Assembly: GCF_037071985.1 (NCBI RefSeq)
Contig: NZ_JAXHDF010000005.1
Span: forward strand, 186,001 to 250,000
DNA from: Pseudogracilibacillus sp037071985
GTDB taxonomy: Bacteria > Bacillota > Bacilli > Bacillales > Amphibacillaceae
Reading direction: 5' to 3'
DNA: 64,000 bases
Shown here: piece after piece, positions 7,968 to 16,140 of the stretch
Position numbering within the stretch: the stretch's first letter is position 1
How the letters are laid out: each line of letters begins with the position of its first letter
Position numbers and translations under genes: made by a program
The notes under the pieces: generated by a model
The model's database searches: none
What the model saw: the letters and a program-made list of their open reading frames with translations, nothing else
Told to the model about the DNA's origin: nothing

Positions 7968-8759
7968 TTAAACGCAGGAAACAGTCACGGCTCCTAAACT
8001 ATCGAAGTCGGCAACTACTGTGTCACCAGATTCAAGCGTAATCGCTTCAGACATTGCACCACTAAGCACAATATCGCCATTTTTAAAACCTTTACCTTTT
8101 GCTCCTAACTGATTTGCTGCCCAAACCATTGCTTTCAAAGGGTGACCCAAGACAGCCGCACTAGATCCCGTTTGTTGCACCTGACCATTCTTGGACATTA
8201 CCATTCCAATATTACCTAAGTCAACGGCATCAGGTAAAGTTAGTTTACTTCCAACAACAAATTTGGCGGAAGAGCAATTATCGGCAACAACATCTACTAG
8301 CGTGAAACGGAAGTCTTTATACCGACTGTCGATCACTTCCAGTGCTGGTGCCACATATTTTGTTGCACGTAAGATATCTTCTTCCGTAATATTTTCTCCA
8401 ATAATATCTTCACCGATAAAAAAAGCTATTTCAGGTTCAATTTTGGGATGGATTAATTCATTTCGATTAATCGGTTCCCATTCATGGGCTAGCATATCCG
8501 CATGCAAATATCCATAAATTGCATCGTTGACACCCATCATTTCTTGTTTTGCTTTACTTGTTAATCCAAGTTTTATTCCGACTTTTTTCGTATTATTTTC
8601 TTTTATTCGTCGGCTAAGTAATCCATCTTGCAGTTCATATGCTTGATCGATTGTTAAACCTGGATATTCATCTGTAATTTTTATAACTTCATGGACATCT
8701 CTCTCAGCATAAAGTAGGTATTCTATAATATCTTTATCATTACTTGTTTTACTTGTCAT
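7968..8759 (-). CDS. 2-oxo-3-hexenedioate (4-oxalocrotonate) decarboxylase
   Basis: A 263-residue member of the FAH-like hydratase/decarboxylase family. It aligns best with the decarboxylase branch (DmpH/XylI): SRYKDFRFTLVDVVADNCSS near residues 145-164, GSSAAVLGHPLKAMVWAANQL, and a GAMSEAITLESGDTVVADF end. Metal-binding acids are in KIEPEIAF. It removes CO2 from 4-oxalocrotonate to give 2-oxopent-4-enoate, the step after tautomerisation. It is the last gene of the catabolic cluster, separated by one base from the aldolase stop, with a GGAGG site. The paralogue at 10716-11495 is the hydratase; such pairs form a complex in other bacteria. Confidence 0.85.
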   Translation of the reverse strand: MTSKTSNDKDIIEYLLYAERDVHEVIKITDEYPGLTIDQAYELQDGLLSRRIKENNTKKVGIKLGLTSKAKQEMMGVNDAIYGYLHADMLAHEWEPINRNELIHPKIEPEIAFFIGEDIIGENITEEDILRATKYVAPALEVIDSRYKDFRFTLVDVVADNCSSAKFVVGSKLTLPDAVDLGNIGMVMSKNGQVQQTGSSAAVLGHPLKAMVWAANQLGAKGKGFKNGDIVLSGAMSEAITLESGDTVVADFDSLGAVTVSCV

Positions 8760-8760
8760 T

Positions 8761-9789
8761 TTATGCCTCCACCTTTTGATTTTCTGCTAATTTGGCAGCA
8801 ACGTCTAAAATCATATCTTCCTGCCCACCAACAACTTTTAACCTTCCTAATTCCATCAAAATGTCTCGTGGATCAAGACCGAATCTTTCTCCCGCTCTCT
8901 CCGCATGAAGTAGGAAGCTTGAATAGACTCCAGCATACCCCATAGCTAGACTACCTTTTTTAATTTCCTGACTACCTTGAATAATTGGTCCGACAACATC
9001 TTCGGCTAGATCCATCATTTTATATAAATCAATGAAGAGATTGTATCCCATCCGTTCCATAACAGCGATTAAAACCTCTGTTTGCGTATTTCCTGCACCT
9101 GCCCCTAGACAGCGAACACTTCCATCAATACGAGTTGCTCCTTCTTCAATTGCTGCAAGTGTATTCGCAACAGCAAGCGATAAATTGTTATGAGCATGAA
9201 AACCGATCTCTATATCCAAAGAATGTCGAAGTGCTTTGATTCGTTCTTTTACTTGATGTGGAAGTAGTGCACCTGCTGAATCAGTTACGTACACTGCTTG
9301 TGCTCCGTAGCTTTCCATTAACTTTGCTTGTTCTACTAATTTATCTACTGGGACAGAGTGTGCCATCATTAAAAATCCTAAAGCCTCCATACCTAATTCT
9401 CGAGCAAGCTGAATATGTTGCGCAGATACATCAGCCTCTGTTGAGTGTGTTGCAACCCTCACTAATTTCGCTCCGATTTCTCTTGCTTCTTTTAGTTCGT
9501 GAACAGTTCCTATTCCAGGCAATAACAATACAGCAATCTTAGCTTTCTTAGCTTCTTCTACAGCCGCTTCGATTAGTTTAAATTCGTTAACAAGTGATTT
9601 TCCGTATTGGACAGTTGAACCACCCAATCCATCTCCATGGCTTACTTCAATATAATGCATACCCGCATTATCTAAAGCTCTTGTTACATCTCTTACTTGC
9701 TGTACAGTAAACTGGTGGGCAACAGCATGGCTTCCATCACGCAAACAAACTTCTGTTATTTTAATGTCTTTCCCTTTTTGATTAGCCAT
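8761..9789 (-). CDS. 4-hydroxy-2-oxovalerate aldolase
   Basis: A 342-residue DmpG/MhpE/BphI-type class II aldolase that splits 4-hydroxy-2-oxovalerate into pyruvate and acetaldehyde. A DRE-TIM barrel covers about residues 8-270. The signature CLRDGSHAVAHQF holds Arg17, Asp18 and His21. The metal ligands are in GFHAHNN (His197, His199). A C-terminal helical domain (about 275-342) contacts the dehydrogenase partner. The acylating acetaldehyde dehydrogenase is encoded 25 bases upstream, which fits the known channelling complex. The ATG follows AGAAAGGAG. Confidence 0.94.
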   Translation of the reverse strand: MANQKGKDIKITEVCLRDGSHAVAHQFTVQQVRDVTRALDNAGMHYIEVSHGDGLGGSTVQYGKSLVNEFKLIEAAVEEAKKAKIAVLLLPGIGTVHELKEAREIGAKLVRVATHSTEADVSAQHIQLARELGMEALGFLMMAHSVPVDKLVEQAKLMESYGAQAVYVTDSAGALLPHQVKERIKALRHSLDIEIGFHAHNNLSLAVANTLAAIEEGATRIDGSVRCLGAGAGNTQTEVLIAVMERMGYNLFIDLYKMMDLAEDVVGPIIQGSQEIKKGSLAMGYAGVYSSFLLHAERAGERFGLDPRDILMELGRLKVVGGQEDMILDVAAKLAENQKVEA

Positions 9790-9814
9790 TACAATACTCC
9801 TTTCTTTTTTAAAG

Positions 9815-10690
9815 TTATGAAACTACTTTTATTTTTCTGGCAAAATCTTCACCAACTTTTGTTGCAGCTGCAGTCATAATATCTAAATTACCTGCATATG
9901 TAGGGAAATAGTCTCCTGCTCCTTCTACTTCAATAAAAATAGTTACCATATTGTCATCAAATAATGGCTCTTGTTTCAGACGATATCCTGGTACATATGA
10001 TTGAACTTTTTTTACCATTTCCTTGATTGATTGTGTAATTTTCTCTTCATCCATATGTTTCACTTCACAATAAATTGTGTCTCTCATCATAATTGGTGGG
10101 TCTGCAGGATTTAAGATAATGACTGCTTTTCCTTTATCAGCACCGCCTACTTCTTCAATCCCACGACGTGTAGTTATCGTAAATTCATCGATATTTGCAC
10201 GAGTTCCAGGTCCCGCACTAAGGCTTGCAATCGTTGCAACAATTTCTGCATACGATACATCTGCAACTTGGTTTACTGCATATACCATCGGAATTGTTGC
10301 CTGACCACCACATGTAATCATATTTACATTCTTGTATTCTTTCTCTGTATCTGTCGCTCCAACCGCCGGACTAAAAAACGGACCAACTGCTGCCGGTGTT
10401 AAATCAATCACCATTTTACCAAGATCTTTTAATATTTTTGCGTGGTTGATATGTGCTTTTGCAGAAGTAGCATCAAAAAATATGTCTGCAATATCAGGGT
10501 TATCGATTACACCTTGGATACCATTTGAATAGATTTGATATCCTCTCTCTTTTGCTCTTTTTAAACCTTCTGAGTCAGGTTCAATTCCAACCATTGCCGC
10601 AACTTCAATGACATCACTTTTTTCAAGTTTATACATTAAGTCTGTTCCTATATTACCCGAACCAATTATTGCTGCCTTTACTTTTCCCAC
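9815..10690 (-). CDS. acetaldehyde dehydrogenase (acylating)
   Basis: A 291-residue MhpF/DmpF/BphJ-type enzyme that oxidises acetaldehyde with NAD and CoA to acetyl-CoA. The N-terminal NAD fold starts VKAAIIGSGNIGTDLMYKL. The catalytic thiol is Cys127 in MITCGGQATIPM. The ADPPIMMRDTIYCEV segment belongs to the C-terminal dimer and aldolase-binding half. The start is GTG with AAAGGAG eight bases before. It forms the terminal pair with the following aldolase gene, so the toxic aldehyde is channelled. It is 25 bases downstream of the hydratase gene. Confidence 0.95.
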   Translation of the reverse strand: MGKVKAAIIGSGNIGTDLMYKLEKSDVIEVAAMVGIEPDSEGLKRAKERGYQIYSNGIQGVIDNPDIADIFFDATSAKAHINHAKILKDLGKMVIDLTPAAVGPFFSPAVGATDTEKEYKNVNMITCGGQATIPMVYAVNQVADVSYAEIVATIASLSAGPGTRANIDEFTITTRRGIEEVGGADKGKAVIILNPADPPIMMRDTIYCEVKHMDEEKITQSIKEMVKKVQSYVPGYRLKQEPLFDDNMVTIFIEVEGAGDYFPTYAGNLDIMTAAATKVGEDFARKIKVVS

Positions 10691-10715
10691 TTTAGAAACT
10701 CCTTTCTATAATTCC

Positions 10716-11495
10716 TTATTTAAAAGATACATTTACTGTTCCTAGCGGCCCAAAATCTGCTACGATTTCATCACCAGATGTTATCGCTACCGCACTTGAT
10801 AAAGCCCCTGGTAGAATTAACTCGCCCTTTTTAAGTGAAATATCAAATTCTGCTAGTTTATTCGCTAACCATGCGATCGCTTGTGCAGGATGACCTAAGG
10901 CTGCTGACCCTGAACCAGTAGCAATAATTTCATTGTTTTTCTTTAAAATCATTCCATTTGTGCGTAAATTTATTTCTTCCAATTTTTTCACTTGATCTCC
11001 TATAACTACTTTAGCGGATGAGCCATTATCTGCAACAGTATCAATTAGTTTTATTTTCCAATCTTCAATTCGACTATCAATAATTTCAAGTGTAGGAACG
11101 ATATATTCAGTTGCCATAACCACATCTAAAAAAGTAATATTTGGACCAGTCAAATCTTCCTTCAACATAAAACCAATTTCGGCTTCTACTTTTGGTGCAA
11201 TCATTGATTTAATATTGACGGTATCACCATTATTCACTTTCATATCGTCAAACAAATGTCCGTAATCAGGTTCATCGACGTTTAACATCTCTTGCATCGC
11301 CTTACTTGTTAGACCTATTTTTTTCCCAATAATCGTCTTTCCTTGTTCCACTTTTTTCTTTACTATTTCGAGTTGAATATGATAAGCATCTTCAACTGTC
11401 AATTTATTATCTCGACTCGTAAATGGCTTGATCTCTATTAAATTTTCTTCTGCTTCTAATAACTCATTTGCATAATTAATTATTTTAATTGTCAT
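10716..11495 (-). CDS. 2-oxopent-4-enoate hydratase
   Basis: A 259-residue paralogue of the decarboxylase at 7968-8759. The segments SRIEDWKIKLIDTVADNGSS and NEIIATGSGSAALGHPAQAI resemble the hydratase branch (DmpE/XylJ/MhpD) rather than the decarboxylase branch. It adds water to 2-oxopent-4-enoate to give 4-hydroxy-2-oxovalerate, needing a divalent metal held by the acids in KVEAEIGF. The start ATG follows AGAGGTGGG. A strong hairpin separates it from the aldehyde dehydrogenase gene upstream, so its mRNA may be processed or attenuated there. The family assignment is firm. The split of roles between the two paralogues is by similarity. Confidence 0.87.
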   Translation of the reverse strand: MTIKIINYANELLEAEENLIEIKPFTSRDNKLTVEDAYHIQLEIVKKKVEQGKTIIGKKIGLTSKAMQEMLNVDEPDYGHLFDDMKVNNGDTVNIKSMIAPKVEAEIGFMLKEDLTGPNITFLDVVMATEYIVPTLEIIDSRIEDWKIKLIDTVADNGSSAKVVIGDQVKKLEEINLRTNGMILKKNNEIIATGSGSAALGHPAQAIAWLANKLAEFDISLKKGELILPGALSSAVAITSGDEIVADFGPLGTVNVSFK

Positions 11496-11535
11496 GTATT
11501 ATTTCCCACCTCTTATTTCTATGCTTTTTAAACAA

Positions 11536-11564
11536 ATGAAAGGTGAATTGAATTCACCTTTCAT
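11536..11564 (-). promoter_or_regulatory. intercistronic perfect hairpin inside the catabolic cluster
   Basis: ATGAAAGGTGAAT (11536-11548) and ATTCACCTTTCAT (11552-11564) pair without mismatch around a 3-base loop. It lies between the aldehyde dehydrogenase stop and the hydratase start. On the minus strand only a short TTTGTTT tract follows, so it is more likely an attenuator or an RNA-stabilising or processing element than a full terminator. Confidence 0.6.
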
Positions 11565-11574
11565 AACTATTATT

Positions 11575-13044
11575 TTATTTTTTTATCGTAATTGTCTTAG
11601 CTTCCGTATAAAATTCGAAGCTATGCCTACCGCCTTCACGTCCTATTCCACTCGCTTTTGAGCCACCAAATGGCGTTCTTAGATCACGGACATACCAACA
11701 ATTCACCCAAAGAAGTCCGGAATTGATGGAGGAAGTAACACGTTGCGATCGTCTTAAATCATTTGTCCATACGACCCCTGCAAGTCCGTACAAAGAGTCA
11801 TTTGCAATATCAATTGCTTCTTCTTCTGTTTTAAATGGAATAATAACAGGAACTGGACCAAAGATTTCTTCTTGAGCAACTCTCATTTTATTATCGACAT
11901 CATATAAGACAGTCGGCATATAGAAATTTCCTTCTTCAAACCCTTCGACTCTCTTACCTCCGTATGCTAGTTTCGCTCCTTCTTCAATTCCAAGGTTAAC
12001 GTAATAATCGACCGTCTCTAAATGACTTTTCGATACAAGTGCCCCCATATCTGTACGTTCATCTATAGGATCCCCGACTTTGATTTGTTTAACTGCTTCT
12101 ACAAATTTTTCTAAAAATTTATCATAAACACTTTCTTGTACAAGTATTCTTGAACCAGCTAAACAAATTTCTCCTTGATTACGGAAAATTGCTTCGATGG
12201 AACCTTCAACCGCTTCATCTAAATCAGCATCCTCAAAAACAATATTAGCCGATTTCCCTCCTAGCTCTAACGAAACAGGAATAAGGCTTTTAGCGGCATT
12301 TTGCATCACTGTTTTTCCTGTAACAGTTTCTCCTACAAAAGCTAGTCTTCGAACATTTGAGTTAGTGGACATTTCTGTTCCTACTGTACTTCCTGGACCT
12401 GTTACAATATTAAGTACCCCAGGAGGTAAACCTGCTTCATTTGCAATTTTTCCTAACAGAACAGCACTTAACGGTGTATAAGAAGCAGGCTTAATAACAA
12501 TTGTATTTCCTGCTGCTAGAGCCGCAGAGGCTTTCCAAGTCATTTGCATAAATGGTAGATTCCAAGGGATGATTAAGCTTGTAACACCTACAGGCGCATA
12601 TTCGGTATAAGACATGAACTTATGCATATCATAATGTTCATGAACCAAATATTTTGCCATTTCAGCAAAAAACCTGAAGTTTGCGGCCGCTCTTGGAATA
12701 TCGAATCCACGACTTTCTGAAATTGGCTTTCCTACATCTAATGTTTCAACCATCGCAAGTTCATCAACATTTTTCAATATTAAATCCGACATTCTGCAAA
12801 GGATAGCGGAACGTTCCTCTACAGGCATGTTACTCCATACACCGCTTGCAAAAGTACGTTGAGCAACATCGATTGCTCGTTTTGTATCATCTATGTTCGC
12901 ATTAGCAACTGTTGCTAATTTTTTATTCGTTGCAGGATTAAGAGAGTCAAATGTCTCCCCAGACTTAGCATCAACATAGTTTCCATCGATAAAAAGTTTG
13001 GCATCTTGCACGACTGTCTTATTTGTCAGCACTTCTTTTGTCAC
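11575..13044 (-). CDS. 2-aminomuconate 6-semialdehyde dehydrogenase
   Basis: A 489-residue NAD-dependent aldehyde dehydrogenase. Catalytic residues are visible as Asn162 in IPWNLPF, Glu260 in SLELGGKS and Cys294 in GEICLAGSR. The sequence resembles the aminomuconate/hydroxymuconate semialdehyde dehydrogenases (AmnC, DmpC, XylG). Lying between the aminomuconate deaminase and the later steps, it should oxidise 2-aminomuconate semialdehyde to 2-aminomuconate. This pulls the unstable intermediate away from cyclising to picolinic acid. The start is GTG, supported by TTAGGAGGG. It is 12 bases downstream of the deaminase gene. Substrate choice rests on context. Confidence 0.88.
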   Translation of the reverse strand: MTKEVLTNKTVVQDAKLFIDGNYVDAKSGETFDSLNPATNKKLATVANANIDDTKRAIDVAQRTFASGVWSNMPVEERSAILCRMSDLILKNVDELAMVETLDVGKPISESRGFDIPRAAANFRFFAEMAKYLVHEHYDMHKFMSYTEYAPVGVTSLIIPWNLPFMQMTWKASAALAAGNTIVIKPASYTPLSAVLLGKIANEAGLPPGVLNIVTGPGSTVGTEMSTNSNVRRLAFVGETVTGKTVMQNAAKSLIPVSLELGGKSANIVFEDADLDEAVEGSIEAIFRNQGEICLAGSRILVQESVYDKFLEKFVEAVKQIKVGDPIDERTDMGALVSKSHLETVDYYVNLGIEEGAKLAYGGKRVEGFEEGNFYMPTVLYDVDNKMRVAQEEIFGPVPVIIPFKTEEEAIDIANDSLYGLAGVVWTNDLRRSQRVTSSINSGLLWVNCWYVRDLRTPFGGSKASGIGREGGRHSFEFYTEAKTITIKK

Positions 13045-13056
13045 TTATTATCCCTC

Positions 13057-13506
13057 CTAATCTGCCACCTCAACGACCATTTCAATTTCAATTGCTGTAT
13101 TATTTGGAAGTTGGGCCATCCCTACTGCTGAACGACCGTGTTTTCCTTTATCACCAAATAATTTCCCTAGTAAGTCAGATGCACCATTTGCGACAATTGG
13201 TTGTTCTGTAAAATCTTCTGTTGAATTCACCATGACAAGTAATTTCACAAACTTCGTTATTTTGCTCAATTCTCCCATCTCGTCTTTAATGACAGCGAGT
13301 AAATTAAGCATCGATTGTTGAGCGGCTAAATACCCCTCTTCTGTTGTCAAGTCTCTGCCAAGTTTTCCGTGATATTCATCAACACCTTGACCGGCCGTGA
13401 AAATCAAATTTCCTGTCCGAACGCGGCTAACGTACGTTCCAACAGCTGGTCTGAGCTCAGGTAATTCAAGACCAAGTTCTGTTAGTTTTTCCTCTGGTGT
13501 ACTCAT
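13057..13506 (-). CDS. RidA/YjgF-family 2-aminomuconate deaminase
   Basis: A 149-residue YjgF/RidA-fold protein. Typical parts are GTYVSRVRTGNLIFTAGQG, the central LNLLAVIKDEMGELSKITKFVKLLVMVN and the C-terminal GKHGRSAVGMAQLPNNTAIEIEMVVE. The Arg that binds carboxylates in this fold is in GRSAVG. Enzymes of this fold hydrolyse enamines; aminomuconate deaminases of nitrobenzene and anthranilate pathways belong here. It should convert 2-aminomuconate to 4-oxalocrotonate with release of ammonia. Its ATG overlaps the stop of the decarboxylase gene (ATGA). A general housekeeping RidA is possible but unlikely inside this cluster. Confidence 0.85.
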   Translation of the reverse strand: MSTPEEKLTELGLELPELRPAVGTYVSRVRTGNLIFTAGQGVDEYHGKLGRDLTTEEGYLAAQQSMLNLLAVIKDEMGELSKITKFVKLLVMVNSTEDFTEQPIVANGASDLLGKLFGDKGKHGRSAVGMAQLPNNTAIEIEMVVEVAD

Positions 13507-14513
13507 TTACCAACCACTTCCTTGATATCTACATTTAAAAAGTCTAATGCGTTTATTCCTAAGATAGCTTTTCTCTCTTTAACCGTTAATTCAATCGTTT
13601 CATCGATTACTTTTCCAGGATTAATTTCTCGTAATAGGAAAGGATAATCAGACCCCATGACAATTTTTTCATAGCCGAAACGATCGATTAAATATTTAAG
13701 GTTAAGCGGATCATAATTTAGTGAGTCAAAGTAAAAGTTCTTCGCATAAAAACTAGGTGGCTTACTAATTTTTCGAAGATCTGGCCATACATTCCACCCC
13801 TGATCTAAACGAGGTAAAATATACGGGAACGAGCCTCCACCATGAGCGAAACAAATTTTTAAATTAGGAAACTTTTCAATGACTGCACCATTAATTAAAC
13901 TGGCTGCAGCTAATGCTGTTTCACTCGGCATGCCTACAGTATACATAAAATTATGACGTGGAAATCTTTCTCTTCCGAGTGTTTCCCATGGGTGAACAAA
14001 TAGAGGTACTTGCCATTTTTCCGCCATTTCAAAAAATTGGGTAAAGGCAGGGTCATCTAGATTTTTTCCATTAACATTGGTACCGATTTCAATTCCCTTT
14101 AAGCCAAGTTCCTTCACACATCGTTCCATTTCACGGATGGAGACATCAACATCTTGTAAAGGGACTGTCCCTAGACCAATAAATCGTGTTGGATTTCCCT
14201 TAACTGTTTCGGCAATAAAGTCATTTTGAATTCTAGACATTTCTTCAGCTGCTTCAGGCTCAGCCCAATAGGAAAAAGTAACTGGAATCGGTGACAATAC
14301 TTGAATATCAACACCTTCATTATCCATATCGTGAATTCTTTTTTCGGGACTCCATACTTGATCAGTAACTTCACGGAAGACTTTTCCTTCTACCATAATA
14401 TTGGCACCACATGAACATGTTTTTTCTAACGTCGGCCAGCGCCCACCACCAAATTTTCCTGCAAAGTTTGGAATACTTTCTGGAATTATATGTGTATGAA
14501 AGTCTACTCTCAT
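13503..14513 (-). CDS. 2-amino-3-carboxymuconate-6-semialdehyde decarboxylase (ACMSD)
   Basis: A 336-residue amidohydrolase-2 enzyme, counted from the ATG at 14513 that overlaps the preceding stop codon; a GTG nine bases earlier is the alternative. Zinc ligands are visible as FHTH (His6, His8), His174 in LFVHPWETLG, His224 in CFAHGGGSFPY and Asp289 in MGSDYPF, the same pattern as the structurally studied Pseudomonas ACMSD. It decarboxylates ACMS, the product of 3-hydroxyanthranilate cleavage, to 2-aminomuconate semialdehyde, steering carbon to catabolism rather than spontaneous quinolinate formation. The gene is translationally coupled on both sides. Confidence 0.93.
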   Translation of the reverse strand: MRVDFHTHIIPESIPNFAGKFGGGRWPTLEKTCSCGANIMVEGKVFREVTDQVWSPEKRIHDMDNEGVDIQVLSPIPVTFSYWAEPEAAEEMSRIQNDFIAETVKGNPTRFIGLGTVPLQDVDVSIREMERCVKELGLKGIEIGTNVNGKNLDDPAFTQFFEMAEKWQVPLFVHPWETLGRERFPRHNFMYTVGMPSETALAAASLINGAVIEKFPNLKICFAHGGGSFPYILPRLDQGWNVWPDLRKISKPPSFYAKNFYFDSLNYDPLNLKYLIDRFGYEKIVMGSDYPFLLREINPGKVIDETIELTVKERKAILGINALDFLNVDIKEVVGK

Positions 14514-15046
14514 GGTTGCCACAACTCAACTTCTTCTGGCATTACATGGTCACAATTATTACATGTTCTAAGTTCTTCACTTGAACCAAATTCATCAATC
14601 GCTTCTTTTAACTGAACAGCAATATCAGTAAGTTCAAGCGTAACTCTATGCATTTCATGGTCACAATTATCACAGAACCAAACCATATGCTCTTCTACAC
14701 CATTTCCACGTGATTCTTCGATTACCATTCCGATCGTATCTGCAACTCGGTGAGGTGAATGCGGCACATTAGCAGGAAGCATGAATACTTCGCCTTCTTT
14801 TACCGTGACAACTTCTCTTTTACCTTCATCATTAATAATTTCTACATAGCAGTCACCTTTAATTTGATAGAAAAACTCTTCTGCGGGGCTAATGTGGAAA
14901 TCACGACGTCTATTCGGACCACCGACCATCATAACAATCATATTAGAACCAGGAAACATTTCCTTGTTATTTACTGGTGGCTGTAGTTGCCCCTCATTTT
15001 CATCAATCCAACCTTGTAAACTAACTGCATTGAATTCTCTTGACAT
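14510..15046 (-). CDS. 3-hydroxyanthranilate 3,4-dioxygenase
   Basis: A 178-residue cupin dioxygenase that opens 3-hydroxyanthranilate to ACMS with non-haem Fe(II). The iron ligands are His51 and Glu57 in DFHISPAEEFF and His96 in PANVPHSPHR. Substrate-binding Arg residues lie in RRRDF. The bacterial C-terminal rubredoxin-like iron site is complete: Cys125, Cys128, Cys162 and Cys165. The ATG at 15046 is chosen because AATGGAGG is just upstream and the Fe-ligand spacing then matches the family. It has its own promoter (15187-15216). The gene runs into ACMSD with an ATGA overlap. Confidence 0.95.
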   Translation of the reverse strand: MSREFNAVSLQGWIDENEGQLQPPVNNKEMFPGSNMIVMMVGGPNRRRDFHISPAEEFFYQIKGDCYVEIINDEGKREVVTVKEGEVFMLPANVPHSPHRVADTIGMVIEESRGNGVEEHMVWFCDNCDHEMHRVTLELTDIAVQLKEAIDEFGSSEELRTCNNCDHVMPEEVELWQP

Positions 15047-15186
15047 ATGAATACCTCCATTTTTTTTAATTATTTTTCCAAGTATCACTAAACCAAAATT
15101 TAAAAATACTTCTTGTTTTAAAAGCTACTAATCTTTTGAATGCGCTAACATTTGTTATTTGAATTATCTCTTCTTCAGTTATTACT

Positions 15187-15239
15187 ACTATAATAAAGTA
15201 ACATTATGTGAAACAAGGCGATAATTCCATAGTATGAAA
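15187..15239 (-). promoter_or_regulatory. promoter and palindromic operator upstream of 3-hydroxyanthranilate dioxygenase
   Basis: On the minus strand TTGTTT (15211-15216) and TATAGT (15187-15192) are 18 bases apart. The 15-mer TTTCATACTATGGAA (15225-15239), a near palindrome around a central C, ends 8 bases before the -35 box. The same layout occurs at 18159-18210. This divides the catabolic cluster into two promoter units. The rest of the 247-base gap holds nothing else I recognise. Confidence 0.65.
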
Positions 15240-15293
15240 TTAAACAAATTTCTATTGAATGAATCAACTCGAGTAATATCACATCGTTTTATT

Positions 15294-15485
15294 TCAATTT
15301 TTACGATCTTGCATTATTTCTCCCCCAACAGCCCAGCGTGATTGAGGTATTTCTTGTACAATGACACGCACCCTTTCTTTCGGAACTTCTAAATGTTCTG
15401 AAGTTGCATCAGTTAAGGCACTAATTAGCGATTTAACTTTACTTTCAGGTCTACCTTCTAATATTTGTAAATTAATAATAGGCAA
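15294..15485 (-). CDS. 4-oxalocrotonate tautomerase
   Basis: A 63-residue tautomerase-superfamily protein (XylH/DmpI size) that interconverts the enol and keto forms of 2-hydroxymuconate/4-oxalocrotonate. After removal of the initiator Met the N-terminus is Pro1, the catalytic base. Arg11 and Arg39 are conserved (ILEGR and ERVRVIV). Position 50, usually Phe, is Trp. The start codon is TTG with GGGAGGG five bases upstream. It lies at the 3' end of the monooxygenase transcription unit, 52 bases after the FMN adenylyltransferase gene. It serves the step between deamination and decarboxylation. Confidence 0.92.
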   Translation of the reverse strand: MPIINLQILEGRPESKVKSLISALTDATSEHLEVPKERVRVIVQEIPQSRWAVGGEIMQDRKN

Positions 15486-15538
15486 ATGAGCCCTCCCTTC
15501 TATTTAAGATATGCATATTAAAAACCATCCAGACAGTG

Positions 15539-16060
15539 TTAAGTGAGTAAAGGAATAGCTTTATCAATATTTCCTTCAAGAATTAATTCCCTAATCCTTG
15601 TCGATGAAATTCTTTCTCCATTTACACAACAGACAGGGCTTATAGTTTCGACATTGAAATAATGCTTTAACAATCGAATATCCCCAGTCCGCTTATGACC
15701 AAATCGAAAGTCTTCGCCTACGATTATATGAAGCGGTTTCATTTTTGCTAACTTTTCAATAAATGATTCAGCTGTTTTATTCAAATATTCTTCATTGAAA
15801 GTTGCAATTACTGTATGATCGATCCCCAATGTACGAAGTTTTTTCATCTTTTCATTTTCGTTTGATAAAATTTTAGCACCAGTAAAATAAGCCCTAGGGG
15901 GAATATCGAATGTATAAATGACACTTGGTACATTTAACGATATACTCTTTTCGACTGTCCGTTTAATTACTTTTTGGTGTCCCTTATGAATCCCATCAAA
16001 AGCACCAATTGCAATGACAGCTCCATCTAGCCGAAGCTCTTCAGATCGATGTATCTTCAC
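15539..16060 (-). CDS. stand-alone FMN adenylyltransferase (FAD synthetase domain)
   Basis: A 173-residue protein equal to the N-terminal half of bifunctional RibF. It has the nucleotidyltransferase motif GAFDGIHKGHQ (His25, His28), the GEDFRFGHKRTGD loop and the ISSTRIRELI motif near residue 151. It then stops without the riboflavin kinase domain. It should make FAD from FMN and ATP. Its place between the flavin monooxygenase and the tautomerase suggests it supplies FAD for anthranilate hydroxylation. The related Geobacillus thermodenitrificans cluster also encodes a RibF-like enzyme, described there as bifunctional. The start is GTG behind GGAGGAGG. A separate housekeeping ribF is presumably elsewhere. 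Confidence 0.87.
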   Translation of the reverse strand: MKIHRSEELRLDGAVIAIGAFDGIHKGHQKVIKRTVEKSISLNVPSVIYTFDIPPRAYFTGAKILSNENEKMKKLRTLGIDHTVIATFNEEYLNKTAESFIEKLAKMKPLHIIVGEDFRFGHKRTGDIRLLKHYFNVETISPVCCVNGERISSTRIRELILEGNIDKAIPLLT

Positions 16061-16140
16061 TATTCCTCCTCCTTTTTCTGTAATCTCAATAACAGCAACG
16101 CATATAATAATCGAATTATTGCAAGTCTGTTTACTTTGTT

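Noticed and set aside
9258..9542. Leu-rich plus-strand frame opposite the aldolase gene
   Set aside because: Mirror of the aldolase frame, no ribosome binding site, no family features.
13057..13506. RidA protein as the general housekeeping enamine deaminase
   Set aside because: Tight coupling (ATGA overlap) inside the pathway and the need for an aminomuconate deaminase make the catabolic role better supported.
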